From positions 1 through 44,815 of the IMG/VR virus record IMGVR_UViG_3300044522_000629: a stretch of 44,815 bases of DNA. One strand, written 5' to 3'. The stretch comes from a virus. How positions within the stretch are numbered: position 1 is the stretch's first letter; every line of letters begins with the position of its first letter. Made by a program: the position numbers and the translations under genes. Under the pieces are notes generated by a model. That model was given only the letters and a program-made list of their open reading frames with translations, was not told the DNA's origin and made no database searches. Below, piece after piece: positions 36,602 through 44,815 of this stretch.

Positions 36602-37062
36602 TACCTTATTATCAACCCAAACAACAAAACAAAGTTAGCGATTAAGCTATATTTCAATGCTTTTTTTGGCTTGTTAATTTCAGTTGTCAAAGTTTCATTT
36701 ATTTCGGTAGCTTTTTCGAGTTGCTCGGCTTGTATATCACTAATCTTAATTAATGCCTGTACCTGTATTGAATCAATAGCAATAATAGAATCACGTTTGT
36801 TTATTTCGCTTAGTAGCTTAAAAACAAGTTCGCGCGCTGTGGTATCAATTGTATGTAATGTATCAACTTCAATTTTTAGCTTAGTATAAGACACTAATTT
36901 AACCTTTTCTTTTGCTTTCTGCATAACTACTACTTTTTGAATTAAAGTGTCTGTAATGGTCTTGTTTATGACTAATTTTTCAACCTTATCTGGCTTACAT
37001 GAGTGCATTAATAACGCCCCTAAACAGAAAGACAATGTAGCAATAATAGCGTATTTAAGCAT
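36598..37062 (-). CDS. Spanin-like envelope protein
   Basis: A 154-residue protein with an N-terminal hydrophobic segment ending in a lipobox-like LLMHSC (residues 17-22), a long coiled coil (about 35-125) and a C-terminal transmembrane helix (137-152). Having both a lipid anchor and an inner-membrane helix is the layout of unimolecular spanins, which link the membranes and complete lysis. It is last in the lysis module after endolysin and holin. Alternatively the N-terminus is a plain membrane helix. Confidence 0.6.
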   Translation of the reverse strand: MLKYAIIATLSFCLGALLMHSCKPDKVEKLVINKTITDTLIQKVVVMQKAKEKVKLVSYTKLKIEVDTLHTIDTTARELVFKLLSEINKRDSIIAIDSIQVQALIKISDIQAEQLEKATEINETLTTEINKPKKALKYSLIANFVLLFGLIIRY

Positions 37063-37063
37063 C

Positions 37064-37165
37064 TTATTTTTTAATTTTTGGAAGTTTTGTTTTTAAAATC
37101 TCTTCCCAAGTTAATCCTGAGGTTTTTTGGATTATTTGTTTGGTTTTCTCACTCAATTGGAACAT
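37064..37165 (-). CDS. Very small lysis-module protein
   Basis: A 33-residue ORF, MFQLSEKTKQIIQKTSGLTW then EEILKTKLPKIKK, overlapping the holin-like gene end by 17 bases and ending just before the spanin-like start. Charged and helical. Position in the lysis operon supports it being real. Confidence 0.5.
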   Translation of the reverse strand: MFQLSEKTKQIIQKTSGLTWEEILKTKLPKIKK

Positions 37166-37391
37166 CTTTCTTAGTAGTTTTAGTGTACGCACCAATCCCG
37201 AACATAGAAGCGATAAATGTAAAGTCAATAGTCAATACCATTTCTAACTGGCTAAAGTCCCCTAATGTAATCCATTTTACATGGGCCGTAACAATACAAA
37301 TCATAACAGCAAAAGCACTTAGCTTTTTACCGCTAAACCCCTCATCTTTGCTATTCAATGAAGCTACTAAATCTGAAAAGAACTGTTTCAT
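37149..37391 (-). CDS. Holin-like protein
   Basis: An 80-residue protein with hydrophobic segments at about 24-41 and 50-70 and charged ends (KTTKKDVPIE), which fits a two-helix class II holin. It follows the M15 endolysin with a 4-base overlap. Holins time lysis by opening the inner membrane. Assigned by size, topology and neighbours. Confidence 0.7.
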   Translation of the reverse strand: MKQFFSDLVASLNSKDEGFSGKKLSAFAVMICIVTAHVKWITLGDFSQLEMVLTIDFTFIASMFGIGAYTKTTKKDVPIE

Positions 37392-37864
37392 ATTTTCTTA
37401 ATTTTATTAAAATCCCCACCAATACGGAATATTTCTTGCTCTTTTTGTTTACGCCACCCTATGTGAAGCCATTGCGGATTCTCGTCAGTTCCCTTTTCCC
37501 AAATCAACTCCGTGAACGGTATCTTGTGTTTATTAGCCACTAACCACCAAAACACTTTATTGGAAATATTGACGCCATTTTTTATAAATGTTTCGTCAAA
37601 TGCTTCGCCTGTTAAGTGCATACTTGTTTTTGAAGCATTAGGTAGTGAATTGTTCAATTTAGGGCATCTGTAAGCGCAAGTAGGGGAGAAAGTTCCCCAT
37701 TCTTTACGGATAGCTTCGGCTATATTAACCGCCCCAAACTTTAAGTTATCAATAATGGCCTGCGGAGGATTAAACTGCTCTTTGTATTTCTCAAAATCAC
37801 GCTTAGCAGTTTCAGAGTTTGTAAACTCATTTAGGCTAAAATTCTTGCTTAGTATTAAATCCAT
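37388..37864 (-). CDS. Endolysin, M15 family peptidase
   Basis: A 158-residue zinc peptidase of the M15 type (D-Ala-D-Ala carboxypeptidase fold) that cleaves peptidoglycan cross-links. The zinc site is SMHLTGEAFD (81-90; His 83, Asp 90) with WLHIGW (132-137) supplying the third ligand His. A wide conserved AYRCPKLN precedes it. No signal peptide, so it needs the holin for export. Coupled to the holin-like gene. Confidence 0.9.
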   Translation of the reverse strand: MDLILSKNFSLNEFTNSETAKRDFEKYKEQFNPPQAIIDNLKFGAVNIAEAIRKEWGTFSPTCAYRCPKLNNSLPNASKTSMHLTGEAFDETFIKNGVNISNKVFWWLVANKHKIPFTELIWEKGTDENPQWLHIGWRKQKEQEIFRIGGDFNKIKKI

Positions 37865-37868
37865 CTAT

Positions 37869-38222
37869 TTATTTTTTTTCGTCTAATAATTGTTTCAAAT
37901 ACATTTCAACGCCAACTAGCGAAGCTTTCATTTTATGAACGTCTGCATTAATTTGTTCCAAACTTTTCTCTGTCTTTTCAAAATCTCTCATTAAATGCTT
38001 TTGGTCGTTGCTTATTAATTCTAATTTCGTTTCGAGTGAAATGACTTTAAAACTTAGATTCTTAAGCGAATCAATTTCGGATAGCATATACTTTACCTTG
38101 TTGTTAAGGTTCAAAATGCTTTCACGAAAATATAAGTATATCGCCCCAATCTCCACCAAAATAGCGATAAGATTTGGTAGTGACGTGAAGTATTGTACTA
38201 GCTGTGTTTGTAAAATTTCCAT
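37869..38222 (-). CDS. Membrane-anchored coiled-coil protein, XhlA-like
   Basis: A 117-residue protein with a transmembrane helix at about 15-33 and a coiled coil from 35 to 110 (ETKLELISNDQKHLMRDFEKTEKSLEQINADVHK). This reversed hemolysin-XhlA-like layout is common in phage lysis operons, where such proteins help the holin. Located 4 bases upstream of the endolysin gene. Confidence 0.65.
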   Translation of the reverse strand: MEILQTQLVQYFTSLPNLIAILVEIGAIYLYFRESILNLNNKVKYMLSEIDSLKNLSFKVISLETKLELISNDQKHLMRDFEKTEKSLEQINADVHKMKASLVGVEMYLKQLLDEKK

Positions 38223-38230
38223 GGCGCAAA

Positions 38231-38683
38231 TTAGGATTTTTTAATGAATTTTTCAAAATCTTGAGGTATTAACTTATGCGGATTTGGCAACCCCCTGCAA
38301 AGTCCGTTTAGTTCACTGCAAACCACTTTTTTAGGGTTGTCACGGTTGATTACCCACGAAGCCAACACATAAGAACCAAACCATTTTGCAACCTTCCACG
38401 ATACGTAATTAACAAACCGCCCTAACTCGTATTTTTTGCCTACTAATTTTTTCACGTCAATTTTGCAGTCGTACCAATCGGAATAGTAATATTCGCGCCC
38501 TTCATTGTTTGCCTTCCATTGCTCAAAATCCGTACAAATTACCCTTGGAAATTCTGCTTCGATTACTTCATTGTTTTCGGTATGTACGGCTGTATGGATG
38601 TATTCTGAATTAGTAACTTTGGCAATTCCTTTACTACCAATTCGGCGATTATCGGCCTTTAAAATTATGTCTCTTACTCTCAT
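38231..38683 (-). CDS. Permuted papain-like peptidase/amidase (YiiX/NlpC-P60-like)
   Basis: A 150-residue protein with the permuted papain-like order: His in YIHTAVHTENNEVIEA (28-43), catalytic Cys in KKVVCSELNG (118-127, Cys 122). This YiiX/YaeF (DUF830) group comprises predicted peptidases, amidases or acyltransferases. Found between fibre and lysis genes, it may trim peptidoglycan during entry or lysis, or act on a fibre. Overlaps the upstream gene by 4 bases. Confidence 0.7.
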   Translation of the reverse strand: MRVRDIILKADNRRIGSKGIAKVTNSEYIHTAVHTENNEVIEAEFPRVICTDFEQWKANNEGREYYYSDWYDCKIDVKKLVGKKYELGRFVNYVSWKVAKWFGSYVLASWVINRDNPKKVVCSELNGLCRGLPNPHKLIPQDFEKFIKKS

Positions 38684-39153
38684 CGTGCCATCATGCCAAC
38701 GCCTATGCCTGCTTTAATGGCTAAGCCTACCGAAGTATCCCAATAGTCATAAAAGTTAGTATATCCTTCATTATATTCGGTGGTCGAGTACTGTTTAGGT
38801 TCAAAGCTACTACCTTCTTCGTCTTTAAGTTCTACCATAGCTTCTTCTTTGGTGCAGAATACCCCTGCCGTAGTGCAATAGATAGACCTATCCGTAACGA
38901 GTTGATTATTGGTATAGCGTTGTGGCATAGTAGCATTAGTGTACATCTTCCAAGTGTCAGTATTGTTTTTTCTCCAAGCTATCCTGATTTTTGTCATTAC
39001 TTTATCAGTGAATGGAATTACCATTGTTTCGGCAAAGTCCAACTCTTCAAAGCCACCTTCTTCAATTCTGTGACATCCCTGTTTTGTTCCTGTTTCGCTG
39101 ATTTCAATTAAACTAAAATCAGGACTTGTATTTACATTTACTAATGTTTTCAT
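38680..39153 (-). CDS. Hypothetical fibre-associated protein
   Basis: A 157-residue beta-rich protein between the fibre gene and the papain-like gene. KTLVNVNTSPDFSLIEISETG opens it, and a glycine-rich hydrophobic segment (LAIKAGIGVGMMAR) ends it. May be a fibre assembly or virion protein; no family recognised. Confidence 0.55.
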   Translation of the reverse strand: MKTLVNVNTSPDFSLIEISETGTKQGCHRIEEGGFEELDFAETMVIPFTDKVMTKIRIAWRKNNTDTWKMYTNATMPQRYTNNQLVTDRSIYCTTAGVFCTKEEAMVELKDEEGSSFEPKQYSTTEYNEGYTNFYDYWDTSVGLAIKAGIGVGMMAR

Positions 39154-39154
39154 A

Positions 39155-40531
39155 TTATCTAATTTCTGTAATAATAAAGTTTAATTGATCAACCGTTATA
39201 TCATTTACCGCACTTGTATTTGCGCAATGAATTTCGATATAGTCGCCTGCCACCATTGTGACCACACAACCGAATGAAATATTTTCTGCTCTGCCTGCTG
39301 AGTTGGCTGTACTTTTAGTTTTTGAAGGTGTACGAACTGCTGAAAGTTGGCTGTCATAGAACCCAAATTCACATACATTTGTAGAGGTTGAGGAGAATGA
39401 CAAATCGCAATGAATTAAGTATTTCCGACTTATCACAGCATCGCACGTAAGCCTATTATTTGCATGCGTAAACTTGCTATTATCGGCACTTGCTGTCGTT
39501 GTGCCTAACACCTTGTAAAATGTATTAGTAGCACTTACAGTCGTAGCCGTTGCATTAGCTTGCATGTATAACTGACCATTGACAGCCGTGTTTGTTATAC
39601 CTGTACAATTAGTAAATAAAGCATCATTTGACGTGTGAGTAACACCTGTTAGGTAAGTTCCTCCACCCGAAAAATTGACATCTCCTAATATGTATGATTC
39701 CGTTGGTATTGAAGCCCCCGCATCTACATTAATCCCTGTTTCGCCACTAAGAACAACAAATGAAGAATCCTTGATTTTAAACCTTCTCGTAATTGTTAAT
39801 GTTGATGGCAAAATAAACGCTGTATTGCCGGAATTACAATCAAACAATGATTGAGCAAACGCAGCACTACCTAATGTTCCGTCAATGGTCATTCCTCCTG
39901 AATTAAGAAACGCACAATCTGACATAATAAAGTTAGTATAGTCTTTAACTGTACCAATTACAGCGCAATCGGTAAAGTTTACCCCGAACCAATCTAAAGC
40001 CGTAGTTGTACCATCTCCATCAAGATTCAATACTAAAGAAGCTTCTAAAGTAATGTTTCTCAATGGGAAAGAATAAACAGAAGTAATTAACGCACTTACT
40101 AACCCCGTAGATTTAATTCTACAATTTTCAGATGAACCACCTATTATAGTAGTATTTGCACCACAAACAATCCTATCTCCTGTTAAATCAATAGTTCCGT
40201 TAATGAAATATGTAGTGTTGGCTAATAGCGTAATAATGCCACCCGAAGGTGTGGGTAAATCGCTTTTTACAAAAACAAAAACAAGTCCTGCCCCACCTAC
40301 CGCTAAAGTAATCCACCTAACACCATCATTTTGACATAGACTATTAATGTCTGTATCGTAAACAACTAACCCCTCAACATCCGCTATAAGTTCTTTTTGC
40401 GCCGTTGTCATACGAGGCAACAATACCCCCTTATCAGTTGCATTTATCTCTAGTATTGCACTTGGATTATTAACTGTGATACCCGTAGCATCTAATTTAA
40501 CGGGCATTCTAAATATCTTTTGTGTTGCCAT
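39155..40531 (-). CDS. Tail fibre protein with beta-helix region
   Basis: A 458-residue protein. The N-terminal GVLLPRMTTAQKELIADVEGLVVYDTDINS (34-63) is the very common stem motif of Bacteroidota surface and fibre proteins. The middle is a repetitive beta-helix (short strands with Asn/Gly turns) like pectate-lyase-fold tailspikes, and the last 130 residues form a beta-sandwich-like end. It shares base 40531 with the upstream fibre gene. No catalytic residues recognised. Confidence 0.75.
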   Translation of the reverse strand: MATQKIFRMPVKLDATGITVNNPSAILEINATDKGVLLPRMTTAQKELIADVEGLVVYDTDINSLCQNDGVRWITLAVGGAGLVFVFVKSDLPTPSGGIITLLANTTYFINGTIDLTGDRIVCGANTTIIGGSSENCRIKSTGLVSALITSVYSFPLRNITLEASLVLNLDGDGTTTALDWFGVNFTDCAVIGTVKDYTNFIMSDCAFLNSGGMTIDGTLGSAAFAQSLFDCNSGNTAFILPSTLTITRRFKIKDSSFVVLSGETGINVDAGASIPTESYILGDVNFSGGGTYLTGVTHTSNDALFTNCTGITNTAVNGQLYMQANATATTVSATNTFYKVLGTTTASADNSKFTHANNRLTCDAVISRKYLIHCDLSFSSTSTNVCEFGFYDSQLSAVRTPSKTKSTANSAGRAENISFGCVVTMVAGDYIEIHCANTSAVNDITVDQLNFIITEIR

Positions 40532-43131
40532 TATAGTCTATATCCGTTAATTAAATCAATATCGCAATCATTTGTTAGGTTTGTAATATTTTTTAAGTAG
40601 TTAGTAGCAACATTGCCCTCAATTCTATAAATTTGTGATGTGCCTTCATTATAAGGTCTTATAAATGATGTGTTTGCGTGTGAATTACTGTCAATTTGAG
40701 ATGAAACAACTAAGTTTCTGCATCTCAATGTTCCTAGGCTGTAATAATACATGATAGGCACAAATGCTTGCGTACCTGATGTCGCTATATTTGTATTGTA
40801 AATTGTTAAATTATTAATTAATTGAGCCTTGGGAGTTGCAACCTCTGAACTATAAACAATAATAACAGCGGATGCCCCTAAATATGTTGGGTCTGCATGG
40901 TAAATTTTAAACCCATTACCATTAATTTGTCCGTTTTGCCCCAAGCAAATCATAAAAAAGTTATTCTGATTTGCTACTGTTTTGGTGATATTTCCCAAAA
41001 GATTTATATTTTTCTCTAGGTAATTATAGTTAATAACCCCGTTTATTGTCAAATTACCTAGATTTATATTTTCAATTGCACTACTCGTAATTGTGCTATA
41101 ATTAAGAATAGAACCTGACATTATAGTCAGATTATTAATTGTGCCATCAAATAATGACCTATTAGCACTTATAGTCGTAGTTCCACCTGCCGAAATGTTT
41201 ATATTATTAACTACTATATTAATACATGTTACAGAAGTACATATATTGAAAGTTGTAATATTAGTATAACTATTATCCCCAGCTAAGTTTTCAATAAATA
41301 GTGACTTTACGGTTGAATTAAAAAGAGAAACTGGTGTACTTGCAACACTTGCCGTACCTGTAACTTTAAGGCTGTTAAACCTGTAATTACAATTTTCAAT
41401 TATAAATGGATATCTATAACCTATAATCCCACTCCCATCACCTGTAATGCTTACAGTCATTGAATTACATTGAAAATAATTTTCATTTGTTCCAAGACAC
41501 CTAAAACCGAAATTGCTATTAAGACTTGTACTTACGCCTAGCAAAATCTGCATATTATCAATAATATATCTAAATCCTGATGCATTAGAAGCGTATATGA
41601 ACCCTCCTTGCGTTGTTTGGGTGTAGTTAGGTACGACAAATGTAAGATTGTTATTTGCTCCCGTGAATGTAAATAAAGGTCTTGAGGTAGTACTTGCAGT
41701 TACTGCATAGTTTACCCCTCCTAAGTATTTGAAAGTAACATTGTCCCTGTTAGTCGATGTTATGATTGCAGGGGATGTATATGATTTATAACCAACTATA
41801 TTAATCGTAACAGGTAGAGTACTTGATAAAACTAGAGTGGTCATGTTATCCCATGCACCTTGCTCTGTTAGAAATGGCAAGTCTGATCTACCATAAATAC
41901 CTAAACTATCACTACCGCTTACACCATCTACCCAATATTGCCCTGGAATAATAGTTATTAATCCAAATGTATTACCAACTTTTACTTTTATATAATTAGT
42001 CCACAAATTCAACAACGTTAATTTCTTACCTACAAATGTAGATGCAGAATCATAATAACCTATTGTATCAGCATCAATTGGAGTAGTTCCTGCTGACCAA
42101 GTTTGAATCCAAGTACCCCATAATTGAGCAGTTGCACTTATAAACTTCTTAGCTGAATCAAATAAAGTCGGAGTTGATACTGTTGCATTTGAATAAATGA
42201 TGTCTTTTGACCCTGTTGTGAGGTCTGTAAGCATTCCCTCATAGGGAACATAGTTAGTGGCATCTACTACGGGAGCAGGTAAGTTACTTCTTGAATCGCT
42301 TCCATCACCTTGAAATATACTAATACTAGGCGCTGACCCACCACCTGAAACTACTGCATAAATCTTAGTTGCTACACGTGAAGTAACAGCACTTAATGTC
42401 TTTTCTACTGTATTGTAACCTATAATATATTCTGTACTCCCACTACCTACAAGAATAGTTGAAGGTCCTAAATCTGCAAGTTTAACGATGTCAACACCTG
42501 CACTTGTAACCTCCCACATTTCTGCCCTTACTTGTAAATCTTTAGTTCCTCCTGTTTTACCTAAATGTAAGTGGTTAAGATACTGACCATCAGGAATACT
42601 TGTACGGTTTGGGTTGTTAGGCTCTGATATAAATGTAGCCAATAACTGACCATCCGTAACACTTGCAAACGGTAATGAGGTTAATGCTACTTGTGGCGTT
42701 GTTGTTTGTTTATAGTAAGTAGCAACGTCTGAAGCGGTATTTGTTAAGTAATAAGTCAAATCTCCCAAAACGGGTATAGGTTGAAAGCTTGCTACACCAT
42801 TAGCAGAAGTCCAAACTAAAGGAGTATTGGTAGCGTTTTTAGTTATCAAATCCTCTTTTGCATCTAATTGGTCTTGAATACTTGATGTAGCATCATTGTA
42901 AGTGTCTTGCAAGTCACTTTGATAGCGTTTGTCAGTAGTTTCAGGAACAATTGAAGTATCAAGTGTTTCAAGACTTGCCGTGTTTGTATTATCGCCTATG
43001 TATATCTGACCTTCAGGCATTTCAGCACTTAGACCTGCGCTGTCTATCATTGTGACCAACGTATCAAAGTTGGCATCCATTTCACTTGTTGTAAGCTTTC
43101 TTAATACGTTTCTCCAGAAGGTAATCGCCAT
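40531..43131 (-). CDS. Large tail fibre / tailspike protein
   Basis: An 866-residue protein. The N-terminal part (1-100) contains a typical fibre attachment pattern (TTSEMDANFDTLVTMIDSAG, ETTDKRYQSDLQDTYNDATSSIQD), the middle has beta domains and the C-terminal 450 residues are a right-handed beta-helix-like, Asn/Ile/Thr-rich repeat region, as in receptor-binding tailspikes. Likely the main adhesin; the second fibre may cooperate. Starts 1 base after the connector gene. Confidence 0.78.
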   Translation of the reverse strand: MAITFWRNVLRKLTTSEMDANFDTLVTMIDSAGLSAEMPEGQIYIGDNTNTASLETLDTSIVPETTDKRYQSDLQDTYNDATSSIQDQLDAKEDLITKNATNTPLVWTSANGVASFQPIPVLGDLTYYLTNTASDVATYYKQTTTPQVALTSLPFASVTDGQLLATFISEPNNPNRTSIPDGQYLNHLHLGKTGGTKDLQVRAEMWEVTSAGVDIVKLADLGPSTILVGSGSTEYIIGYNTVEKTLSAVTSRVATKIYAVVSGGGSAPSISIFQGDGSDSRSNLPAPVVDATNYVPYEGMLTDLTTGSKDIIYSNATVSTPTLFDSAKKFISATAQLWGTWIQTWSAGTTPIDADTIGYYDSASTFVGKKLTLLNLWTNYIKVKVGNTFGLITIIPGQYWVDGVSGSDSLGIYGRSDLPFLTEQGAWDNMTTLVLSSTLPVTINIVGYKSYTSPAIITSTNRDNVTFKYLGGVNYAVTASTTSRPLFTFTGANNNLTFVVPNYTQTTQGGFIYASNASGFRYIIDNMQILLGVSTSLNSNFGFRCLGTNENYFQCNSMTVSITGDGSGIIGYRYPFIIENCNYRFNSLKVTGTASVASTPVSLFNSTVKSLFIENLAGDNSYTNITTFNICTSVTCINIVVNNINISAGGTTTISANRSLFDGTINNLTIMSGSILNYSTITSSAIENINLGNLTINGVINYNYLEKNINLLGNITKTVANQNNFFMICLGQNGQINGNGFKIYHADPTYLGASAVIIVYSSEVATPKAQLINNLTIYNTNIATSGTQAFVPIMYYYSLGTLRCRNLVVSSQIDSNSHANTSFIRPYNEGTSQIYRIEGNVATNYLKNITNLTNDCDIDLINGYRL

Positions 43132-43132
43132 T

Positions 43133-43687
43133 TTAACAGTTTTTTAAAGTTGGTGTAATGCACTTATTTTGTAAAGCGTAATTAATAGAGTAATCGACTT
43201 TAATAAGCACATCATTTGCGTTTATCTTATATCTTAATTCACCAAATTCGGCTTTGTATATTGATTGTTTATCACCTTTGATTGACTTGATGTTTACGTC
43301 AACATAATTAACGCCTAAAACATTTCTTTGCGATTGTGTTATAATAGTCATTAATCCTTTATCAATAATCTCGTTTACAAATTCCGTTGAGGTATTTCGG
43401 GCGTAAAGAATTATTGAGTTATCAAATTGCTTTTCAATAAGCTTGTCGGCTCCAAAACCTTTGGAATTGTCGTTATTATTGCTTTCAGAATTATTGTAAT
43501 GATAAAGTTCGCAAGCGGATGAATCATCAAAAAAAATATGCTCAATATCTCCCATTTCATAAATTACGGGGAATGTTTTACCCTCTTTAATTAACACCTC
43601 ACTAAGTCCAATTGCACGTATATTTATACAGCTATTAGCTTTAATGTTGTCGTTAATAATGTTTACTATCTTATTTACAATACTCAT
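43133..43687 (-). CDS. Head-tail connector / tail terminator-like protein
   Basis: A 184-residue protein between the gp10-like connector and the fibres. It starts with a short helix (MSIVNKIVNIINDN), followed by strands (FPVIYEMGDIEHIFF, DNSIILYARN), a pattern consistent with small tail completion proteins. Overlaps the connector gene by ATGA. Its first 39 codons are duplicated at 1-118. Function by position. Confidence 0.55.
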   Translation of the reverse strand: MSIVNKIVNIINDNIKANSCINIRAIGLSEVLIKEGKTFPVIYEMGDIEHIFFDDSSACELYHYNNSESNNNDNSKGFGADKLIEKQFDNSIILYARNTSTEFVNEIIDKGLMTIITQSQRNVLGVNYVDVNIKSIKGDKQSIYKAEFGELRYKINANDVLIKVDYSINYALQNKCITPTLKNC

Positions 43688-44220
43688 TTCAATTGTTTAT
43701 CTAATTCGTATAAAAAGATTTCGTTAAACTCGTCTGCTTCATCACTTGTCATTTGAAATATGTCATCAAATAATTTTTCCATAAATTCAGCTTTTTGCGC
43801 AGCGTTAGGTATCTTTGATTTTGCACCATTTGCCTCTGCTTCAAACCCTAAACAGTATTCTCCATTACTAACACCGAATTTAAATTGAGCCTCCAAGTCG
43901 CCTGTAAGCATTAGATTAATATTTTTATTAGTCCGCTTACCTTCGTTACCCATCATGCTTGTAAGTTTTCTAGGCCCTATTCTATGCTTTACTAGGCCTA
44001 GTCTTGCTCTTAAATATTGAGGGTCATACAATCCAAATTCATCACCGTTTGAGTTTTTACCTCCTGCATCATTGAACACTCTTTCTTTTACTTTTACTAA
44101 CATTGATAGCCCTGCGCTACGTTGCGCCTTGTCTATGTAAGTACCCAAGATTGAACTACCTAACATTTCGCCCATTAGCGTGTTATCTAGTTGCTTGTCT
44201 GTCTTGGATGTTACTTTCAT
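43684..44220 (-). CDS. Head-tail connector / virion morphogenesis protein, long variant
   Basis: A 178-residue version of the protein at 115-600. The first 56 residues (to GGKNS) are the same and the C-terminal 85 are nearly so, but the middle (RARLGLVKHRIGPRKLTSMMG) is replaced and 17 residues longer. This longer, basic centre resembles the conserved middle of gpG/virion morphogenesis proteins better than the short variant. Position among connectors supports head-tail joining. Confidence 0.6.
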   Translation of the reverse strand: MKVTSKTDKQLDNTLMGEMLGSSILGTYIDKAQRSAGLSMLVKVKERVFNDAGGKNSNGDEFGLYDPQYLRARLGLVKHRIGPRKLTSMMGNEGKRTNKNINLMLTGDLEAQFKFGVSNGEYCLGFEAEANGAKSKIPNAAQKAEFMEKLFDDIFQMTSDEADEFNEIFLYELDKQLK

Positions 44221-44360
44221 TACGCTACTTTTTTAAGGCGTTCGTATGATTCAATTTCATCGCAAACAATCTCTTTTGGCATAGCCACAATTTTACAAAT
44301 CGGCAGATTAGAAGCTTTACACCCTCTTTTTCTGGCACCACAACTATTAGTTATTATCAT
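44220..44360 (-). CDS. Small cysteine-containing virion-operon protein (variant B)
   Basis: A 46-residue version of the ORF at 600-737: MIITNSCGARKRGCKASNLP, then four conserved cysteines and the same MPKEIVCDEIESYERLKKVA end. Amino-acid differences cluster in the middle, while both ends are constrained. Overlaps its neighbours by 1 and 4 bases. Confidence 0.7.
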   Translation of the reverse strand: MIITNSCGARKRGCKASNLPICKIVAMPKEIVCDEIESYERLKKVA

Positions 44361-44815
44361 GGTCGTGCAAATGTTTGTTGAAATCTTTCATTATTTTTAA
44401 AACACCCGTTTGTAGGCAATATCATATTATTAAATGATATGTCCATGTACTTATTATATTCATTAATATAGTGGTCGTACATTCCGTTTAGTTCCTCATT
44501 GGTATATTGAGTTGTGAATATATTAAAACGCTCTGAAAGCTTCGTTTCTTGGATAATTTCAGATAGTAACAAATACGCCCAAGCTAATTTAAATCTATCA
44601 ATTATAGGACTAATAAATTCATCAAGTGAACACTTTTGATTGAAATCTAGTATTATGCCCCAAGTGTTTGAAACGCTTGTTACATTAGCTTTTACGTTCG
44701 GTTGTTTACCTACATTAATAGCACCTACACAACTAACTGAATAGCCATTTACAAAACCTGTGTTTTGAAGTGAGCAATCATCTTGATAGCTTGCTTGGGT
44801 TTGGTTTAATTGAAA
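44357..44815 (-). CDS. Virion protein, C-terminal part (cut by window end)
   Basis: The open frame continues to the last base, giving about 152 residues that match residues about 182-334 of the product at 734-1738 with scattered substitutions. The start is outside the window. It is the variant B version of the gene after the major capsid gene. Confidence 0.75.
   Translation of the reverse strand, partial: FQLNQTQASYQDDCSLQNTGFVNGYSVSCVGAINVGKQPNVKANVTSVSNTWGIILDFNQKCSLDEFISPIIDRFKLAWAYLLLSEIIQETKLSERFNIFTTQYTNEELNGMYDHYINEYNKYMDISFNNMILPTNGCFKNNERFQQTFARP

Larger units (their letters stand above)
43570..44815. repeat. Terminal overlap, copy 2 (variant B)
   Basis: This end re-reads the sequence of 1-1192 in a diverged form, beginning with 120 identical bases and ending with a stretch of about 40 identical bases that aligns to about 1152-1192. 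It carries complete copies of the connector and mini-cysteine genes and the C-terminal part of the 734-1738 gene. Confidence 0.85.

Noticed and set aside
1-44815. tRNA genes, CRISPR arrays, insertion sequences, integrase
   Set aside because: I looked for cloverleaf-like segments, regular repeats with spacers, transposase DDE genes and tyrosine or serine recombinase motifs and found none; weak cases could be missed by eye.

Overview
The window is an AT-rich, almost entirely coding genome of a tailed double-stranded DNA phage of siphovirus type: HK97-like virion genes, a long tape measure protein and no contractile-sheath genes recognised. The host is most likely a member of Bacteroidota, probably a flavobacterium-like aquatic species. 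Evidence for this is the promoter grammar (TAnnTTTG boxes just in front of starts), the scarcity of Shine-Dalgarno sequences, and Bacteroidota-typical families (DUF3127, SprB-like repeat, HTH_39). I see no integrase, tRNA, rRNA, CRISPR array or insertion sequence, and no gene-free stretch longer than about 150 bases.

The window wraps around itself. Bases 1-120 are identical to 43570-43689, and 121-1192 is a diverged copy of 43690-44815. The simplest reading is a circular or circularly permuted genome of about 43.6 kb whose two ends come from different strain variants; a true duplication is possible but less likely.

Layout. (1) 20406 down to 5897, minus strand: terminase small and large subunits, small virion proteins, tail-assembly chaperone with a probable -1 frameshift, tape measure, tail proteins, a glycosyltransferase, portal and MuF-like protein. 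(2) 3821-5893, plus strand: a cassette of accessory genes inside the virion block, with two methyltransferases, a superinfection-immunity-like membrane protein and small proteins. (3) 3747 down to 1, continuing through the join to 43687-36598, minus: scaffold-like protein, major capsid protein, connector proteins, tail fibres, then a lysis module (M15 endolysin, holin-like and spanin-like proteins). (4) 29169 down to 20465, minus: early genes, including a helicase-DNA methyltransferase fusion, replication initiator, DnaB helicase, DUF1064 nuclease-like protein and a run of small proteins. (5) 29265-36601, plus: the other early arm, with small regulators, DUF3127 OB-fold protein, ERF annealing protein, thymidylate synthase, a lipoprotein and a C5 cytosine methyltransferase.

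Two sequence signals tie the regions together. Four sites in front of late virion genes share AGTGGCACAA (one G change in one site) followed after exactly 27 bases by a TAnnTTTG-like box, which looks like an activator-dependent late promoter. Four early starts have a TAAACAAA/TTTGTTTA palindrome or half-site fused to a TAnnTTTG box, two of them back to back in the 29170-29264 divergent region; this looks like the early control switch. All functional names are from reading motifs by eye; no database search was possible.
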